This document shows positions 47,924 to 56,423 of a DNA stretch of 64,000 nucleotides, one piece after another; positions within the stretch are counted from its first letter, which is position 1, and each line of letters starts with the position of its first letter. The stretch comes from Allofrancisella guangzhouensis (GTDB lineage: Bacteria > Pseudomonadota > Gammaproteobacteria > Francisellales > Francisellaceae), in the NCBI RefSeq assembly GCF_000815225.1, contig NZ_CP010427.1, positions 248,001 through 312,000 of the forward strand, in the 5' to 3' direction. The translations under genes were made by a program, and so were the position numbers. The notes below the pieces were generated by a model. It did not search any database. It was not told the origin of the DNA and saw only the letters and a program-made list of their open reading frames with translations.

Positions 47924-49426
47924 ATGATAAAAAAAATTATTAAGACTTTACTTGCTATGAGAAGCTTATATTCAGCTTTCGTTGGTTTTAGCTTTATACT
48001 TCCTACTATTTGTCTAGCTGATGCTCGCTCGGAAATAATTCTAGAAAATAACTGTTCTACACCTGTAGAATTTAATGTACATCCAGGAAATAGTTCCGGA
48101 GCAACGATAATAAACAAAAAACTAGAACCTTTTGAGTATATAAATATAGGTGATTATACAAATGATAAAAAAATTAAATATATATCAACTATAAATATAG
48201 GTTTTCATTCCTTAGACTATACAAATGATAGTGGTTCTTTACAATATATTTTAACTAATGGGTTTACTGCAAACTATGCCGATTTCAAAAATTTAAATGG
48301 AAATATCGCTATAGAACATCAAAATGGAGACTACTCACATGAATGGCATAGTTATACCACCACATTAAAATATAAAATTCCTATATTTACAGTTTCTGCA
48401 TGTAACACTCAACTAGAAATAAGAAGCAGCAAATTAAAAGATGTTGAAAGAATATTGATTTTTGGTGATAGCTTAAGTGATTATGGGAACTTATATGGTT
48501 ACACAAAAGGTATAATTCCTAAATCAACCCCTTATAATAAAGGAATGTTTTCTAACGGTACAGTATGGAGTGATATTTTAAAAAATTCATTAAAAGATAG
48601 AATAAAAATAAGTAATTATGCAGTTGGTGGAGCTACTGTTGTATTTGAACCACCATGGACTGATATTGGGTTGCCATATACATTAGGTACTGAGCTTAGT
48701 GCATATTCAGTTGACAAAGGTGCTCATGATACTGACAAAACTTTAGCTATATTTTTTATTGGTGCTAATGATTATCTGACTATTGGTATATCACAAGACC
48801 CTAGCACAATTACAGATATAGCAAAACAAGTTACAGATAAGATAAAGTCTGCTGTACAATCAGTAAAAGCATCAAAAACTTTAATTATTGGTTTGCCAGA
48901 TTTAAGTTTAACTCCTGAGTCAATAGAAATAGGAAATCAGACTCTATTAAAAGAAGCCTCTAAATTACATAATGAGTATCTCAAGCAATTTGCTAATACG
49001 GATGATAATGTTGATTTTCTTTCTTTAGATGAAATGTTTAATATGCTAATTAATGACACAGACAAGTTTAATCAAGTTTATAACACTAGTCTATCTCCTG
49101 AAAAAATACATAAAAGTTGCTGGACGGGATCATACTTTGCGTTAAATCAATTATCAGATAAAAAAGACTTTTATAAAAATCTTTTAATTTCGAATCCTGA
49201 GATAGAAGTCAACGATAGACAGCTGCAATTAAGTAATATAGATTTAAATGTAATAGATAAAATTGCTCTTACGCCAGATATAACTTCGGCTATTCTAGCT
49301 GCAGAGACAGGAACTTTATGTAGCAACCCTCAAGAATTTGCTTTTTTCGATAAGGTTCATCCAACTTATCAAGTTCATAAAGCATTATTTAAATATATTA
49401 CTAACTACCTTGGTATTATAAGTTAA
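47924..49426 (+). CDS. Secreted GDSL-family lipase/esterase
   Basis: This 500-residue secreted protein has a signal peptide of about 35 residues ending L-A-D-A. A beta-rich N-terminal region of about 130 residues precedes the GDSL hydrolase domain. Block I is F-G-D-S-L-S-D-Y-G-N with Ser183. G-A-N-D follows near 273, and block V is D-K-V-H-P-T with Asp476 and His479, so the triad is complete. It would hydrolyse lipid esters outside the cell. The N-terminal domain opens with a strand holding N-N-C-S-T-P-V-E-F, as in small beta-sandwich secreted proteins; I do not name its fold. The gene sits alone in an accessory-looking stretch. Confidence 0.85.
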   Translation: MIKKIIKTLLAMRSLYSAFVGFSFILPTICLADARSEIILENNCSTPVEFNVHPGNSSGATIINKKLEPFEYINIGDYTNDKKIKYISTINIGFHSLDYTNDSGSLQYILTNGFTANYADFKNLNGNIAIEHQNGDYSHEWHSYTTTLKYKIPIFTVSACNTQLEIRSSKLKDVERILIFGDSLSDYGNLYGYTKGIIPKSTPYNKGMFSNGTVWSDILKNSLKDRIKISNYAVGGATVVFEPPWTDIGLPYTLGTELSAYSVDKGAHDTDKTLAIFFIGANDYLTIGISQDPSTITDIAKQVTDKIKSAVQSVKASKTLIIGLPDLSLTPESIEIGNQTLLKEASKLHNEYLKQFANTDDNVDFLSLDEMFNMLINDTDKFNQVYNTSLSPEKIHKSCWTGSYFALNQLSDKKDFYKNLLISNPEIEVNDRQLQLSNIDLNVIDKIALTPDITSAILAAETGTLCSNPQEFAFFDKVHPTYQVHKALFKYITNYLGIIS

Positions 49427-49573
49427 TTTTATTGAATTTTATTATCGCAACCATTATTTATTCGTTTTGTTTGAAATATTTTCAAATTTAAAGACCGATA
49501 TTTTCGTATACACTTGAAATTCTAATAGCTTGTTTTATAGTTAGGTATCTAAACTTTTATTATTAATCACAAA

Positions 49574-51433
49574 ATGCAAAAAAATAGCTTAGTTATCTTT
49601 AAATCAAAACCTGCTAAGGTGTTAGATAATTTAGATAAAAAAATAGAAATAGAAACCCTTGATGGCAAGAAAATAAAGTTACCATCCAGAAATGTTCAAT
49701 TTTTAGTAGATACGCAAAACGATTTCGATTTAGTAAAGTTAGAACAATTGCAGATTTATGACCTTGAATTAACTTGGGAACTTTTGCAAGGACAGATAAA
49801 AACTTCTATAGAAGAATTAAGTGAGTTATTGTTTGAAACCACAGGAGTTAACCAAGCATATACAATTTGGCTTTTAGTATCAGAAGGAGAATTTTTTAGT
49901 TTTAACGATGATTTTAGTATAAGCGTTCATTCTTATGAACAAAAAGAGGCAATAATTAAAGAAAAAAAGGAAAGACAGAAAAAAGAACAAGAGCTTAATG
50001 ATTTTATAGTACGTCTTAACAATAAAACATATTTACAAAATGATGAAAAATTTCTGAAAGAGATTGAAGCTTTGGCACTGTCAAAAAGTTTAAACTGTAG
50101 ATTTTTTAAACACCTTAATATAGAGGAGTCCGAAAATGGTGCTTATAAACTACTTCTAGATATAGGTTATTGGGACGAACATATTAACCCGTATTTACAT
50201 AGGTATAAAGCAGAGTTAGAGGATAACCCCGCAGAATTTGAGTATAACCACGATTCTGATATCGGTAGGGTAGACTTAACTCATTTAAAAGCTTATGCAA
50301 TAGACGATGAAGATAGTAATGATCCTGATGATGCTATAAGTTGGGATACTAAGAATAGTAAAATGTGGGTGCATATTGCTGATCCATCTTCAAGTATAAT
50401 TTTTGGTGAACAAATAGATCTAGAAGCTAGAGCTAGAGGTACAAATTTATATACTCCTGAGAAAATTATTTTAATGCTTCCGACTAAAGCTACAGAGTTT
50501 TTGGGTTTAGGATTGCAAGAAATATCACCAGCTTTATCTATAGGTTTTGGTGTTACTGATACAGGTGACATAGAAGGTATACACATATGCTTTAGTAAAG
50601 TTAAAGTAACTAGATTAAGTTATGAATTTGCAGAAGAAAATATGCACAGTCTTGAGCTTGGTAATATTGAAAAGTTTGCAAAAAACTTTACAGAAAAGCG
50701 TTTACAAGCAGGAGGAGTTGAGCTTGATTTTCCAGAGGCTAAAATTAAACTAGAAGCTGACAAAAAAGTTGATATATATGATTTACGCAAGTTAGGGTCA
50801 CGAATTCTGGTAAGAGATACCATGCTTATGGCGGGTGTTGCTGTAGGTAAATTTTGTTTAGAACATAATATAACAGTTCCTTTTTCTACACAGCCTCAGC
50901 ATGAGCTTACTCAAAAAGAGTTAGAAAATCTGCAAACACCAGCAGATATGTTTGCAGCTAGAAAAAAATTACTAAGAGGGCAATATTCTACACAACCTGA
51001 CAAGCATGCAGGCATGGGATTAGAAAATTATGTACAAGTAACTAGCCCACTAAGAAGATACCTTGATTTATTAGCACATTATCAGCTTAGACGTTTTTTA
51101 GCTAACCAAGAATTGTTAAATATTGATACTATAAATGAAGTTATAGCACAAGTAGAGATACCAATAAGAATAAATAGACAGACTGAAAGAGATTCAAATT
51201 TACATTGGAAGCTAGTGTATTTAATACAAAACCCTAATATGAAATTTAAAGCTATAGTTGTAGAGTTATTAGAAAGAAATAGAGCTTTAGTCTCTATAGA
51301 AAAATTAGCTATGACAAAAAAAATAGCTATTAACCACAAACTAGACTTAAATAACACGCTCATTTTAGAAAATACTTCTGTAAACCTTGTAAACCAAGAA
51401 GCTTATTTTAAAGTTTTAGAAAACACTAACTGA
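49574..51433 (+). CDS. RNase II-family (RNB) exoribonuclease
   Basis: The 619-residue protein has an RNB catalytic domain beginning near 225. The acidic site is in D-D-E-D-S-N-D-P-D-D-A-I (about 242-253), followed by V-H-I-A-D-P. A later block is Y-V-Q-V-T-S-P-L-R-R-Y-x-D. These hold the magnesium ligands and the RNA-gripping arginine. It degrades RNA 3' to 5'. It is shorter than RNase R, and I see no clear C-terminal S1 domain, so the name rnb or rnr is left open. A terminator follows about 80 bases after the stop. Confidence 0.9.
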   Translation: MQKNSLVIFKSKPAKVLDNLDKKIEIETLDGKKIKLPSRNVQFLVDTQNDFDLVKLEQLQIYDLELTWELLQGQIKTSIEELSELLFETTGVNQAYTIWLLVSEGEFFSFNDDFSISVHSYEQKEAIIKEKKERQKKEQELNDFIVRLNNKTYLQNDEKFLKEIEALALSKSLNCRFFKHLNIEESENGAYKLLLDIGYWDEHINPYLHRYKAELEDNPAEFEYNHDSDIGRVDLTHLKAYAIDDEDSNDPDDAISWDTKNSKMWVHIADPSSSIIFGEQIDLEARARGTNLYTPEKIILMLPTKATEFLGLGLQEISPALSIGFGVTDTGDIEGIHICFSKVKVTRLSYEFAEENMHSLELGNIEKFAKNFTEKRLQAGGVELDFPEAKIKLEADKKVDIYDLRKLGSRILVRDTMLMAGVAVGKFCLEHNITVPFSTQPQHELTQKELENLQTPADMFAARKKLLRGQYSTQPDKHAGMGLENYVQVTSPLRRYLDLLAHYQLRRFLANQELLNIDTINEVIAQVEIPIRINRQTERDSNLHWKLVYLIQNPNMKFKAIVVELLERNRALVSIEKLAMTKKIAINHKLDLNNTLILENTSVNLVNQEAYFKVLENTN

Positions 51434-51456
51434 GTTTTAACAAAAAGTACACATTC

Positions 51457-51465
51457 TTATCCACA
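51457..51465 (+). promoter_or_regulatory. Perfect DnaA box away from oriC
   Basis: TTATCCACA, identical to the consensus, lies 24 bases after the RNB gene stop. A second copy is 158 bases further. The pair stands out because perfect boxes are otherwise seen only in the oriC region of this window. Confidence 0.5.
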
Positions 51466-51510
51466 GAAAAATATAGTGTATGGAAAACTAATCTTTTAAA
51501 TTGACCTTCT

Positions 51511-51552
51511 CCTTCGAAACACTTGTATATACGATGTTTCGAGGTTTTTTTT
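51511..51552 (+). terminator. Rho-independent terminator after the RNB gene
   Basis: Arms CCTTCGAAACA (51511-51521) and TGTTTCGAGG (51535-51544) pair with one bulge around a 13-base loop, followed by a run of T. It ends the transcript of the RNB ribonuclease gene. Confidence 0.8.
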
Positions 51553-51614
51553 AAAGGTAAAAAAAATAAAATAATAGCTATTTATGATAAAGTTCTACAT
51601 AAATATAAACATAG

Positions 51615-51623
51615 TTATCCACA
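51615..51623 (+). promoter_or_regulatory. Second perfect DnaA box away from oriC
   Basis: TTATCCACA lies in the 390-base gap before the serine hydrolase gene, in the same orientation as the copy at 51457. It may titrate DnaA or let DnaA control the hydrolase-hemC operon. The rest of the gap shows only AT-rich sequence. Confidence 0.5.
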
Positions 51624-51823
51624 TGTTAAAGTAGGTTTTTTGTATTTGGAGTTTGTGTTTAAAATCTTTGAAGTACAACATTCTTAATACGCTTAATATT
51701 TTTTTGATAGTCCAATTTATAATTATTACGGGTCGCTGTGTGAATAAAAAAACATTTAACAGAGCAAATTTTACGTAAATTAATGTATCATTTTACCTAC
51801 GTATTTTAAAAAATTATAAACTT

Positions 51824-52492
51824 ATGAACTATGAGCTAGTTGAAGCAGATCTAAACCCTAAATATTGTGTAATTTGGCTGCATGGTTTAGGTGCAGATGG
51901 TCATGATTTTGTTGATATAATTGGTCATTTAGGTATTTCTCTAGATTATATTCGCTTTATATTTCCACATGCTGATGTAATGCCAATTACCATAAATATG
52001 GGTATGCACATGCCAGCTTGGTACGATATTAAATCTTTTGATACTGATAGTTTAAGTAGGGTTGTAGATATCGAAGGTATCAAAGGTTCGACAGCTAAAA
52101 TAAATAATCTAATTGATAAACAGATCGCTCAAGATATTTCAAACGAAAATATTATCTTAGCAGGGTTTTCACAAGGCGGAGTTATAGCTGTCTATACAAT
52201 GCTTACTTCTAAACGTAAACTTGGTGGAGTAATCGCTTTATCAACATATTTGCCAGCATGGGAAGACTTTAAAAAATCTATTACAGACGTTAATAAAGGT
52301 ATTCCAATATTAGTATGCCATGGCACGCATGATCAAGTTTTGCCAGAAATTTTAGGACAAGACTTATCTGCTAAATTAGCTGAACAAGGTTTTAAAAATG
52401 AATATAAGCTTTATAATGGTATGCAGCACAGTGTGTGTTTAGAAGAAATAAATGATATATCTAGTTATATAGCGCAAGTATTTAATGTATGA
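51824..52492 (+). CDS. Serine hydrolase (carboxylesterase/acyl-protein thioesterase type)
   Basis: The 222-residue alpha/beta hydrolase begins W-L-H-G-L-G-A-D-G-H-D-F. The nucleophile is Ser116 in G-F-S-Q-G-G, and the acid and base are in H-G-T-H-D-Q-V-L-P and G-M-Q-H-S-V. This matches the phospholipase/carboxylesterase family, including the Francisella hydrolase FTT258. It probably cleaves small esters or thioesters in the cytoplasm. Its stop overlaps the hemC start by 4 bases (ATGA), so it heads a four-gene operon. Confidence 0.92.
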   Translation: MNYELVEADLNPKYCVIWLHGLGADGHDFVDIIGHLGISLDYIRFIFPHADVMPITINMGMHMPAWYDIKSFDTDSLSRVVDIEGIKGSTAKINNLIDKQIAQDISNENIILAGFSQGGVIAVYTMLTSKRKLGGVIALSTYLPAWEDFKKSITDVNKGIPILVCHGTHDQVLPEILGQDLSAKLAEQGFKNEYKLYNGMQHSVCLEEINDISSYIAQVFNV

Positions 52493-53394
52493 GTAAAAAA
52501 ATCGTAATAGCAAGTAGAGAAAGTAAACTAGCTCTTTGGCAAACTAATTTTGTTAAATCTGAAATCCAAAATAAGTTAGGTATTTCATGTGAAATACTTA
52601 CAATGAAAACACAAGGAGACTTGATTTTAGATAAACCTCTACATAGTATTGGCGGTAAGGCTTTATTTATGAAAGAGTTAGAGGTGGCTATGCAGAGCAA
52701 TAAAGCCGATATCGCAGTGCATTCATTAAAAGATGTTCCTTATGAGCTTCCATCAGGATTTTGTTTAGCAAGTTTTATGCCTAGAGAAGATCCTCGAGAT
52801 GCATTTGTTTCAAATAAATATACATCATTAGATGGGCTGCCTAAAGGGGCTGTTATTGGAACATCAAGCCTACGCCGTAAGGCACAATTACTTAATTATA
52901 GAAAGGACTTAGTTATAAAAGATCTAAGAGGTAATGTTCAAACTAGATTATATAAATTAGATAATAATAATTATGACGCTATTATATTAGCTAGTGCTGG
53001 ACTTATTAGATTGGGCTTGCAAGCTCGTATTACTCAGTACATACCTATAGAAATATCTTTGCCTGCAGTTGGTCAAGGAATAGTCACAATAGAAGTTTTG
53101 GAAAGAGACAGTAAATTTTTGACAGAGTTAGAAAAACTCAATGATAAGGCTAGTTCTCTTGCCGCTAAAGCGGAGCGAGCTTTTAATCAGGAGTTAAAGG
53201 GTGGATGTCACGTTGCTATAGGTGCTTATGCAACTGTAGAGGATCAAAAAATAACTCTGCAAGCGATGGTTGCTAGTGGCGATGGTAAAGAAATCATTAA
53301 AAAATCTAAAAATGGAGTGGACCCTGACATTTTAGGCAAATTATTAGCTCAAGAAATGGTAGAATTAGGAGCATATAGAATATTGGAGAATTAA
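52489..53394 (+). CDS. hemC: Porphobilinogen deaminase (hydroxymethylbilane synthase)
   Basis: The 301-residue protein has normal HemC length. It opens I-A-S-R-E-S-K-L-A-L-W-Q-T and contains G-T-S-S-L-R-R-K-A-Q, which binds substrate. The cofactor cysteine is Cys240 in K-G-G-C-H-V. It joins four porphobilinogen units in haem synthesis. Translation is coupled to the hydrolase upstream. No hemD follows; the next gene is crcB, which starts directly after the stop. Confidence 0.97.
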   Translation: MSKKIVIASRESKLALWQTNFVKSEIQNKLGISCEILTMKTQGDLILDKPLHSIGGKALFMKELEVAMQSNKADIAVHSLKDVPYELPSGFCLASFMPREDPRDAFVSNKYTSLDGLPKGAVIGTSSLRRKAQLLNYRKDLVIKDLRGNVQTRLYKLDNNNYDAIILASAGLIRLGLQARITQYIPIEISLPAVGQGIVTIEVLERDSKFLTELEKLNDKASSLAAKAERAFNQELKGGCHVAIGAYATVEDQKITLQAMVASGDGKEIIKKSKNGVDPDILGKLLAQEMVELGAYRILEN

Positions 53395-53787
53395 ATGAGG
53401 CTGATGGTATTATTAGTAGGTATTGGTGGAGGGTTTGGTGCTATAGCTAGATTTTTAGTAACTCAAGCTAGTGCTGGTATATCTAAACAAATTCCAGTAG
53501 GTGTCTTTTTATGTAATATTATAGGCTCTTTTTTTATTGGTTTAATTGCTGCTTTTTTAATAAAAACGAACTTATTTAATGAGAATATTTCTACATACAC
53601 CAGAGCTTTTCTTGTAACAGGTTTTTTGGGAGGGTTTACAACTTTTTCTAGTTTTAGTTTGGATATACTAAACTTACTACAAAGAGGAGAGGCTTTTCTA
53701 GCTTTTGGATATATTTTAGCAAGTGTGTTTTTTTCATTACTTGCTGTTGTAGTAGCGTTTTATTTGGTGGTGGGGGTATATAAATGA
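53395..53787 (+). CDS. crcB: Fluoride channel CrcB/Fluc
   Basis: This 130-residue, four-segment membrane protein has the Fluc motifs G-G-x-G-A-I-A-R-F, N-I-I-G-S-F-F-I-G and G-F-L-G-G-F-T-T-F-S-S-F-S. It exports fluoride as a dual-topology dimer. It has no fluoride riboswitch, since it starts immediately after hemC inside the operon, so fluoride-dependent control is not evident. The lipoprotein gene overlaps its stop by 4 bases. Confidence 0.95.
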   Translation: MRLMVLLVGIGGGFGAIARFLVTQASAGISKQIPVGVFLCNIIGSFFIGLIAAFLIKTNLFNENISTYTRAFLVTGFLGGFTTFSSFSLDILNLLQRGEAFLAFGYILASVFFSLLAVVVAFYLVVGVYK

Positions 53788-54230
53788 AAAGAAGAGTAAC
53801 TACGTTAATGTTTTTATTTGGTTTAGTCTTAAGCGGATGTATTCCAGTAGTTACTGGAAGTTTTGTAACACATGATGATATTTTTGATTCAGATGCAGGA
53901 CTCCATAGTTTAGAGCTTCAAGAGGGGATAACAGTTAAACAGCTTTATGATGCTATTAGGGAAACTATAAGCGTTCATCCTAAAGAATTTAAGCTTCAAG
54001 CAAGTGACTATAAGGAAAATGAATCTAGAGTTTGGGCTTTTTCAAATAAATACAATCAACCAATAGCTTTTTACGCTATAAATATTAAAGGTCGAGTCTA
54101 TTTAGGAATAGATATAGGAGATGATGGTGATGCTAATAAGATAGACCATGATATCAAAGACATTTATAGCTTAGAAGATCTAATCTTGAGCAATATAAAA
54201 GTTCCACCTAAAGAAAATATAGCAGGATAA
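53784..54230 (+). CDS. Lipoprotein of unknown function
   Basis: The 148-residue protein has a lipobox L-V-L-S-G-C (Cys near 19). The mature part is a small alpha/beta domain with L-Y-D-A-I-R-E-T near residue 50 and G-R-V-Y-L-G-I-D-I-G near 110, with acidic C-terminal residues. This looks like the family of short Francisella lipoproteins of unknown role. It overlaps the end of crcB and is the last gene of the hydrolase-hemC-crcB unit. Confidence 0.75.
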   Translation: MKRRVTTLMFLFGLVLSGCIPVVTGSFVTHDDIFDSDAGLHSLELQEGITVKQLYDAIRETISVHPKEFKLQASDYKENESRVWAFSNKYNQPIAFYAINIKGRVYLGIDIGDDGDANKIDHDIKDIYSLEDLILSNIKVPPKENIAG

Positions 54231-54311
54231 ATTAAGAGATTTGTGCAAATCAAGCAGTTTTTATATGAGTTAGAAAATAGACCTGAAAACAAATAAACTA
54301 AATAAGTTAAA

Positions 54312-54479
54312 TTATTTTTCAACTTTAAAAACTGTTCCGCAATATGGACAGGCATTTGATTTTTTGTCTTTAAGGTCTATAAAAACTCTAGGATGTAAAT
54401 TCCAGTTTTCATGATATTTTGTTGGACAACAAACTCTTTCACCTTTCTGCACCTTGATAATTCTTTGCTCTTTTTTCAT
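54312..54479 (-). CDS. Small zinc-finger protein, zf-CHCC (NDUFS6-like)
   Basis: This 55-residue frame is easy to miss by length. It carries C-C-P at residues 17-19, H23 and H29, then C-P-Y-C-G at 44-48, the C-H-C-C arrangement of the zf-CHCC family, whose eukaryotic member is a complex I subunit. In gammaproteobacteria it is a single-domain protein of 55-70 residues, usually conserved. It is convergent with the lipoprotein gene and divergent from the ABC transporter. Its molecular role in bacteria is not established. Confidence 0.85.
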   Translation of the reverse strand: MKKEQRIIKVQKGERVCCPTKYHENWNLHPRVFIDLKDKKSNACPYCGTVFKVEK

Positions 54480-54609
54480 TTTTAGCGTTTTTTAAAAAGT
54501 ACTAACTAGCTAAATTCTAACAAAAATTAGCCCAAATTAGTAATACAAAAAAAAACTTAAATGGCATATACTAAGCCTTGTTATTAAAATAAATAAAGGT
54601 AGCTGACAT

Positions 54610-56406
54610 ATGAAAAGATTATACACTACAAATATGTCAACAAGAGTTTCTAAAACCAAGTGGGACATTTTAGCTTTATCGATAGTTTTGCTGATTTTGT
54701 GTATATTTGTATGGTCAACATCTGGGTTAGGAGGAGTTGTTGATTATACTGATCAAGCAAGTGTACAAAAATATTCAGAAGTTTCACTAAGCTTGTGGTT
54801 ATTGCCTTATTACACTGCTGAAACAACCATACGTATGTTTATTGGTTTAGCTTTTTCTTTACTAATAACTTTTATATTTGGGACATGGGCAGCAAAAAGT
54901 AAAAGAGCGGAAAGTATAATAATACCAGCTGTTGACATATTGCAATCAATACCAATACTTGGTTTTTTTGCTATCACAGTGTCAGGCTTTTTAGTGCTTT
55001 TTCCTAAATCCTTATGGGGTGCTCAATCTGCGGTTATATTTGGGATTATAACTGCTCAAGTATGGAATATGATTTTGAGTTTTTACCAATCATTAAAAAC
55101 TATACCAAAAGAGCTAAACGAAGCTGCTGATATGTATCAGCTATCAGCATGGCAAAAATTCTGGAAACTTGAGGTTCCTTTTTCTATGCCAGGGTTAGTT
55201 TGGAACACTATGATGTCGATGTCAGCATCTTGGTTTATGATAGTTGCTTCTGAAACTATAGTTGTTAATTTTGGTGCATCACAGTCAATTTCAGTGAATT
55301 TACCCGGGATTGGTTCATTTATCGATGCTGCTAATAATACTCGAAATTTTATAGCGGTTGTCGCGGCTATTATTACTATGCTTATAACTATAATTTTATA
55401 TGATCAACTCTTATTTAGACCTTTGGTTTCGTGGTCAGAAAAATTTATGTTAGGGGAAACTCAGTCTGAAGTACATGCTAAGTCTTGGTTTCTTAAAATT
55501 TTACAAAAGTCGGTAACTATAAAGTTTTTTACAGCTCTATTTGGTAAAGTTATGGAGCAGGTTATTAATAGTAACTTTTTTAAAAAAGACCTAGCTAAAG
55601 CATATAACCAAAAAAGACATAAAAGAGAAGAAAAAAAAGAAACTATGTTACAAAAGATTATATGGTTTGGCTTTATATCATTAATTGTATTAGCTCTTTT
55701 TTACTTTGCTTATGAAACTATCTTTGGTAAGGGAGATGTTTATTTACTTGACGTTTTTGAAGCTTTGTATGATGGGCTCTTTACTGGTTTAAGGGTAGTT
55801 GTTTTGATATTAATAACTTCTCTTATATGGGTCCCTATAGGTGTGTGGGTTGGAATGCGTCCCAAAATAGCTCAAAAAGTGCAACCATACGCACAGATGG
55901 CAGCGGCTTTTCCAGTAAATGTACTTTATGGAGTGTTTGGTACTTTAGTAATTACCTTTAATTTAAATTTTAATATCTGGTGTATTTTGCTAATGGCACT
56001 TGGTACACAGTGGTATATTTTATTTAATGTAATTGCCGGGGCTTCAGCAGTACCTGAAGAGTTAAAACTTGCTGCTAGGAATATGCAGTTAAAGGGTATG
56101 ACTAAATGGCGAAGGTTTCTCTTTCCAGCTGTTATGCCATACTATGTAACAGGAGCTATAACTGCTGCTGGTGGTGCATGGAATGCAAGTATAGTATGTG
56201 AGTATATAAATTGGGGGAAAGATTCTGTTATACAAGCCACAGGTTTAGGTAGCTATATTACTAGATATACTAATATGCAGGGTGACCATACAGCTAATGT
56301 ACTTTTAGGTGTTATTGTGATGAGTATATTGGTAGTATCTTCAAATAAACTTTTTTGGCGAAGACTTTATAACTATGCAGAAAGCCGTTTTAGTATGAAT
56401 ATGTAG
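54610..56406 (+). CDS. ABC transporter permease, duplicated NitT/TauT-type
   Basis: This 598-residue membrane protein has two homologous permease halves of about six segments each, joined by a charged cytoplasmic linker (about 290-350). Each half has an EAA-type loop: E-L-N-E-A-A-D-M-Y near 175 and E-L-K-L-A-A-R-N-M near 485. This fused form occurs in the nitrate/sulfonate/taurine transporter group. It pairs with the ATPase 17 bases downstream. No solute-binding protein gene is adjacent, so the substrate is open. Confidence 0.88.
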   Translation: MKRLYTTNMSTRVSKTKWDILALSIVLLILCIFVWSTSGLGGVVDYTDQASVQKYSEVSLSLWLLPYYTAETTIRMFIGLAFSLLITFIFGTWAAKSKRAESIIIPAVDILQSIPILGFFAITVSGFLVLFPKSLWGAQSAVIFGIITAQVWNMILSFYQSLKTIPKELNEAADMYQLSAWQKFWKLEVPFSMPGLVWNTMMSMSASWFMIVASETIVVNFGASQSISVNLPGIGSFIDAANNTRNFIAVVAAIITMLITIILYDQLLFRPLVSWSEKFMLGETQSEVHAKSWFLKILQKSVTIKFFTALFGKVMEQVINSNFFKKDLAKAYNQKRHKREEKKETMLQKIIWFGFISLIVLALFYFAYETIFGKGDVYLLDVFEALYDGLFTGLRVVVLILITSLIWVPIGVWVGMRPKIAQKVQPYAQMAAAFPVNVLYGVFGTLVITFNLNFNIWCILLMALGTQWYILFNVIAGASAVPEELKLAARNMQLKGMTKWRRFLFPAVMPYYVTGAITAAGGAWNASIVCEYINWGKDSVIQATGLGSYITRYTNMQGDHTANVLLGVIVMSILVVSSNKLFWRRLYNYAESRFSMNM

Positions 56407-56423
56407 CATAGGGGATAAAATAA

